Positions 60,593 to 64,000 of a DNA stretch of 64,000 nucleotides are shown here, piece by piece. The position numbers and the translations under genes were made by a program. Within the stretch, counting starts at the first letter, position 1; every line of letters begins with the position of its first letter. Source of the DNA: Atrina japonica (taxonomy: Eukaryota; Mollusca; Bivalvia; Pterioida; Pinnidae); contig BROG01000913.1 of the NCBI GenBank assembly GCA_030159075.1, forward strand, positions 124,001 through 188,000, written 5' to 3'. Under the pieces are notes generated by a model. The model was not told where the DNA came from. It saw only the letters and a program-made list of their open reading frames with translations, and ran no database searches.

Positions 60593-60670
60593 ACCCCTAC
60601 CTTGAGGATTTGACAAAGGAATCTTAATCCTCGGGATGAGATTCCTTTGTCATACCCTCAAGATAGGGGT
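60593..60670. repeat. Hairpin, about 30-bp arms
   Basis: ACCCCTACCTTGAGG and TTTGACAAAGGAATCT pair with AGATTCCTTTGTCATA and CCCTCAAGATAGGGGT. The loop is TAATCCTCGGGATG. Confidence 0.85.
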
Positions 60671-60739
60671 AGATCTATTATTCTCCCTTTATCGATTTCT
60701 TTTTTTTTGCTGTTTCACGTTTGCGGTAAGTTTAAATGG

Positions 60740-60895
60740 TGGAGAAAACCTAATTACAAAAATCATGAAGTGACCACCGAGCCTATGCAGGAGCTTAAAC
60801 TCCATTGTGCCCCAAGCCCGACCAGACGACAGGGGAGAGATGTCGTGCTTTATATACGTTAAGCTCTAACCACTAGGTCACAGAGGTACATTTGA
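60740..60895 (-). mobile_element. Decayed tRNA-derived SINE
   Basis: The minus strand reads CTCTGTGACCTAGTGGTTAG (head) and contains TTGGGGCACAATGGAGTTTA; GTGGAGAAAACCTAATTAC-type sequence forms the body. The B box is degenerate. Confidence 0.55.
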
Positions 60896-60899
60896 TAAT

Positions 60900-61980
60900 G
60901 TGAATCGTTGTCATGGAAAGTGTAAAGTCACACATTAAACATATTAATATTTTGTAAGAAATTGATTTTCAAATTATTTTATCGTAAAAATACTTTTAAA
61001 AAATATCAGTCTTTTTAAATTTTTAATTGTTGAAATATAAAAAAAATAATGTATTTTGCTAGAAATATGATTACATTGTTTATGAGTTGCTTGTAATTAA
61101 GCGAAGAGGAAGAGTTATCGTGTATTTTAGAACAAAATAGTAAATAGTGTACGTGGTTATATCAATTTCACATTTGACATTTAGGGTGAAATAAATGATT
61201 TTTGTTCTGTATAGTGAGATTTTAAATTCATTTTCATGTGATTTAATTTAATTACGAAAGTAAATCTAACGATTATACACAAAAACTAAAATGTTCCGCC
61301 TCGGGGATATCACCGTGTTGTCTCTGATTCGATGTATTTGTTTATATGTCAAAAAAAATATATACAACACGTGTCAAATAAAAAGGAAATACATGTAAAT
61401 CAGATATATACTACAAATTATGCCCGAATGGTTTTCATCATACTGGACGAAATATTACAATGCAAAGTGCAAAGATGTCATATATTTGCATTCCTGCATA
61501 TTAATTGGTACGGAAGCATTGGATAGCTTTTCATTATTCCCACTCATGCTTGATTTAAGTTTTATTTTTTTAGCTGTATCGTAATTAATTCTTATGGTAT
61601 ACATGATTTATTTCTTAAAATTCAATATTATATTTTGCGGTATGGACACACACACTCTTTCTAAGGGATGTCAATTTGATGTATTGCATTTTATAAAGTA
61701 CATCTACGACATTTCAATATAAGTAAAATATTCTTTGCGGGATGTTAAACAACAAACATACGATGTCCAATAAAAGAGAACATGAAAGCAAAGAGGTTCA
61801 TGTACCACATTGTTAACCCGAGTTGTTTCAACTGCCATTTTACAAATACATGTGTATGGTTTTAGAATGGGAGTATCAATTCTTAAATTATTATTACATT
61901 ATTTGGGAGAAGAGGTGACCGAAGATGATTTTTAATTTTTTAATATATAGTTTAAGGCCAACCACAACAATGTTTCAGTC
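60900..61980. other. Intergenic DNA, no gene recognised
   Basis: AT-rich. A scrap at 61725-61762 (AAAATATTCTTTGCGGGATG, TTAAACAACAAACATA) resembles the tail of the 1.8 kb SINE. Confidence 0.5.
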
Positions 61981-61984
61981 ATAT

Positions 61985-62175
61985 GGTCGCGATCAATTTT
62001 CAGTGGCGGAGGAGATAACCCGGTTACTATATACCCGGGAAGAGGTGACTGGCCATCCGCAAGTAAACTGGCATTTCACAAAATCAGATTAGATACTATC
62101 GGGATTTGAAGCAGTGTTAACTAGAGGTGAGATACTTTTTGATTTAGAGCTTGATGGTCTAACCACTCGCTCACA
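61985..62175 (-). mobile_element. Decayed tRNA-derived SINE
   Basis: The minus strand reads GTGAGCGAGTGGTTAGACCA, then CTAGTTAACACTGCTTCAAA (decayed B box) and GGATGGCCAGTCACCTCTTC in the body, as in the 22.6 kb family. Confidence 0.75.
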
Positions 62176-62249
62176 ATTAAATCAATCATACATAATTATA
62201 TATAATACTCCCATGTAATTAGTTTTTCAACATATGCTTAGTTCTCGAG

Positions 62250-63082
62250 GATAAAAATCTCAGATACCAATGTATAAATCAATAGAATGTCCAGGACATA
62301 GATACAAATCCGTTAAAAATGGACAAACACGGACCTCTGGAAACCAAAAGGTGGGATCAGGTGCTATGGAGGAGTAAGCATCCCTGTCGACCGGTCACAC
62401 CTGCCGCGAGTCCACAGTCAAGTCCAATGAAATACGTGTGGAGTAAATCCTCGTCACAATTGGTACAGACGTCTCAACAACCGCCAACGAAAAGGCAACT
62501 CAACATTTCACATAGTGAAGCACTGTAATCGCAAACAAGACTATTATACCGACCGTAAAATTTGAGAAACGTTGACATTAAACGCGGTTTTCGATATCCA
62601 TATGTCAATAATTTGTCAGTGAGTAGTTTACCTCTGTATATGAAATCTTCATATGTTGTACCCGCCCTGGCATATCGGATCATTTGTGAAATATAAACTC
62701 CATATGCGGGTGACTGAGGGATATTACTACTCAAATGTGGAAGATTTACGATGGGAAAGCCGAAATCGTCGCGTTTGTCGTATAGCTTAGTTGCCAATTT
62801 CCCATCTGTGTCTATGTTAAGTAAAATGTCTAACTATGAAGCGTGTGTGCTTGATTCTGTTGTATCTTTAATTTCTGGTTCGCTAGGATATATATCGCAT
62901 TGACATATGTATGAAAATTGTCATCATTAATTGACAAAACGTCGTCGATATATCTAAATGTCAATTTAAAGGACACCGCTAACTTTTTCTTCTTTTGATT
63001 CAGCAGTTTCTGAATGAAGTCTGCTTCGTATGAATAAAGGATCAGGTCGACCAATAAAGGGGCACAATTGGTTCCCATACGA
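62250..63082 (-). mobile_element. Penelope-like retroelement, 5'-truncated copy with intact YIDD box
   Basis: The minus-strand frame opens at MGTNCAPLLVDLILYSYEAD (63078) and keeps RYIDDVLSINDD. A frameshift near 62830 leads into KLYDKRDDFGFPIVNLPHL and IRYARAGTTYEDFIYRGK, to 62474. The full 3' end extends to about 62250. It joins unrelated DNA at about 63082 in the middle of motif B. Confidence 0.87.
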
Positions 63083-64000
63083 AACGATTTTCAAAACCAT
63101 GTAGGAATTGCGAACTGAAAGCGTCCAATTGCTCTACCTGTTCTGTATATGAGTCATTGAAATATACTGATACACCAATACATATTTTTGAATTATTTAT
63201 TTGTATACGAAAGCTAATTAAAGACATTCAAAGTTTAAAGTGATCTTTCTAAAAATAAAAGGTCCATGTCCGCCGCAAATTGAAACGTAAACATATAAAT
63301 ACTTTTCCTTTGTTTTACACACAGAAGTTTTTGTTAAATTACTACGAGTTCATTACCGAAATGTACATCTTTGATCCGTGTCATGATGTGTGCCTCATTG
63401 AATTGTTAGCACGATTTAATTGACATCCGTGGAAATTCCCAATTGAATGTTACACTTGAATCAAATAAATTTAGCGCACTACAGTAAAATTAAGCACATG
63501 GGATTCACATTACTCTCATATATACGACATACATACATACATAATATATATATATCTGTGTGTGTGTGTTTGTGTGTGTGTGTGTTTGACATATATACAT
63601 AGATTTGTACTTTCCATGGCCGCTTAGGAGATCGATGTCAACAGCAAAAGATTAAAACCTCATAAATTAAATGTTATGTGACGAACATAAAGTAATGTAG
63701 TTAGGGTTATTGAAATCTTATTCTGACACAGAAATGGTGCCTTTGGGCGTTTATATCTATAAACCATTGTTTTCAATTCTAAATGGTGTCTCATGTGGCA
63801 ATAGACCACACAACTTTTTGAAGTCTCAGTCTGATGCAGTCTAAATTTGATTCTAGTAAATTGTCTTCAAAGTCAACAAGTTGTTTTCAGACTTATCACC
63901 AACTTATTTTGCTCGGAAACATGCTTGCATAAATCTAACATCCGATCTTAGAACGAAATTCAAAATTTCCAAAACGGAATTTCACTTAAACTTGCCATCA
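63083..64000. other. Intergenic DNA to the window end
   Basis: AT-rich. A small interrupted (GT)n tract lies at 63557-63585. No gene or known repeat is recognised. Confidence 0.5.

Overview
The window looks like nuclear DNA of a pearl oyster (Pinctada-type pteriomorph bivalve). It is AT-rich, has very few coding genes, and carries long dinucleotide arrays, tRNA-derived SINEs, Penelope-like retroelement debris and several MITE-like families. The genes are a cluster of secreted Gly/Tyr-rich proteins with the hallmarks of shematrins, the glycine-rich shell-matrix proteins secreted by the mantle. Species and shematrin subtype numbers cannot be fixed from the sequence alone.

Gene layout. Six loci are present: A (+, about 0.16-2.75 kb, promoter outside the window), B (+, 11.9-14.7 kb), B' (-, 26.1-19.9 kb, broken), C (-, 34.3-31.7 kb), D (-, 44.0-42.1 kb) and E (-, 54.2-51.4 kb). 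All complete genes share one plan. There is a short non-coding exon 1 just after a TATA box. Exon 2 carries the signal peptide and the whole Gly-rich repeat. A phase-1 intron then precedes a mini-exon that adds a short, mostly basic tail ending in Val-Tyr. The joined proteins are 203 (A), 198 (B), 168 (C), 187 (D) and 270 (E) residues.

Shared control. All five visible promoters (B, B', C, D, E) carry the same AT-rich block of about 50 bp, 17-18 bp upstream of the TATA box. A second block further up has an inverted CCAAT motif and a CACCTG E-box. This is the best candidate for a common mantle-expression module.

Duplication history. B and B' lie in the two arms of an imperfect inverted duplication of about 18.7 kb (roughly 9.4-28.1 kb) with an axis near 17.5 kb. 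C shares its upstream, intron and downstream sequence with B', so B, B' and C form one subfamily. B' is dead: it has a nonsense codon, and its last intron has collapsed with loss of the splice donor. The arms differ by retroelement insertions, one of which has a readable filled site and empty site.

The rest (more than 85% of the window) is intergenic or intronic. It holds Penelope-like RT fragments (most complete copy 39.5-41.35 kb, -), many solo 3' ends of the same element, LINE RT fragments at the palindrome axis, SINEs, dispersed repeat families (called R1-R4 here), hairpins and microsatellites. I found no convincing non-shematrin host gene, no functional tRNA or rRNA gene, and no CRISPR or prokaryotic feature.
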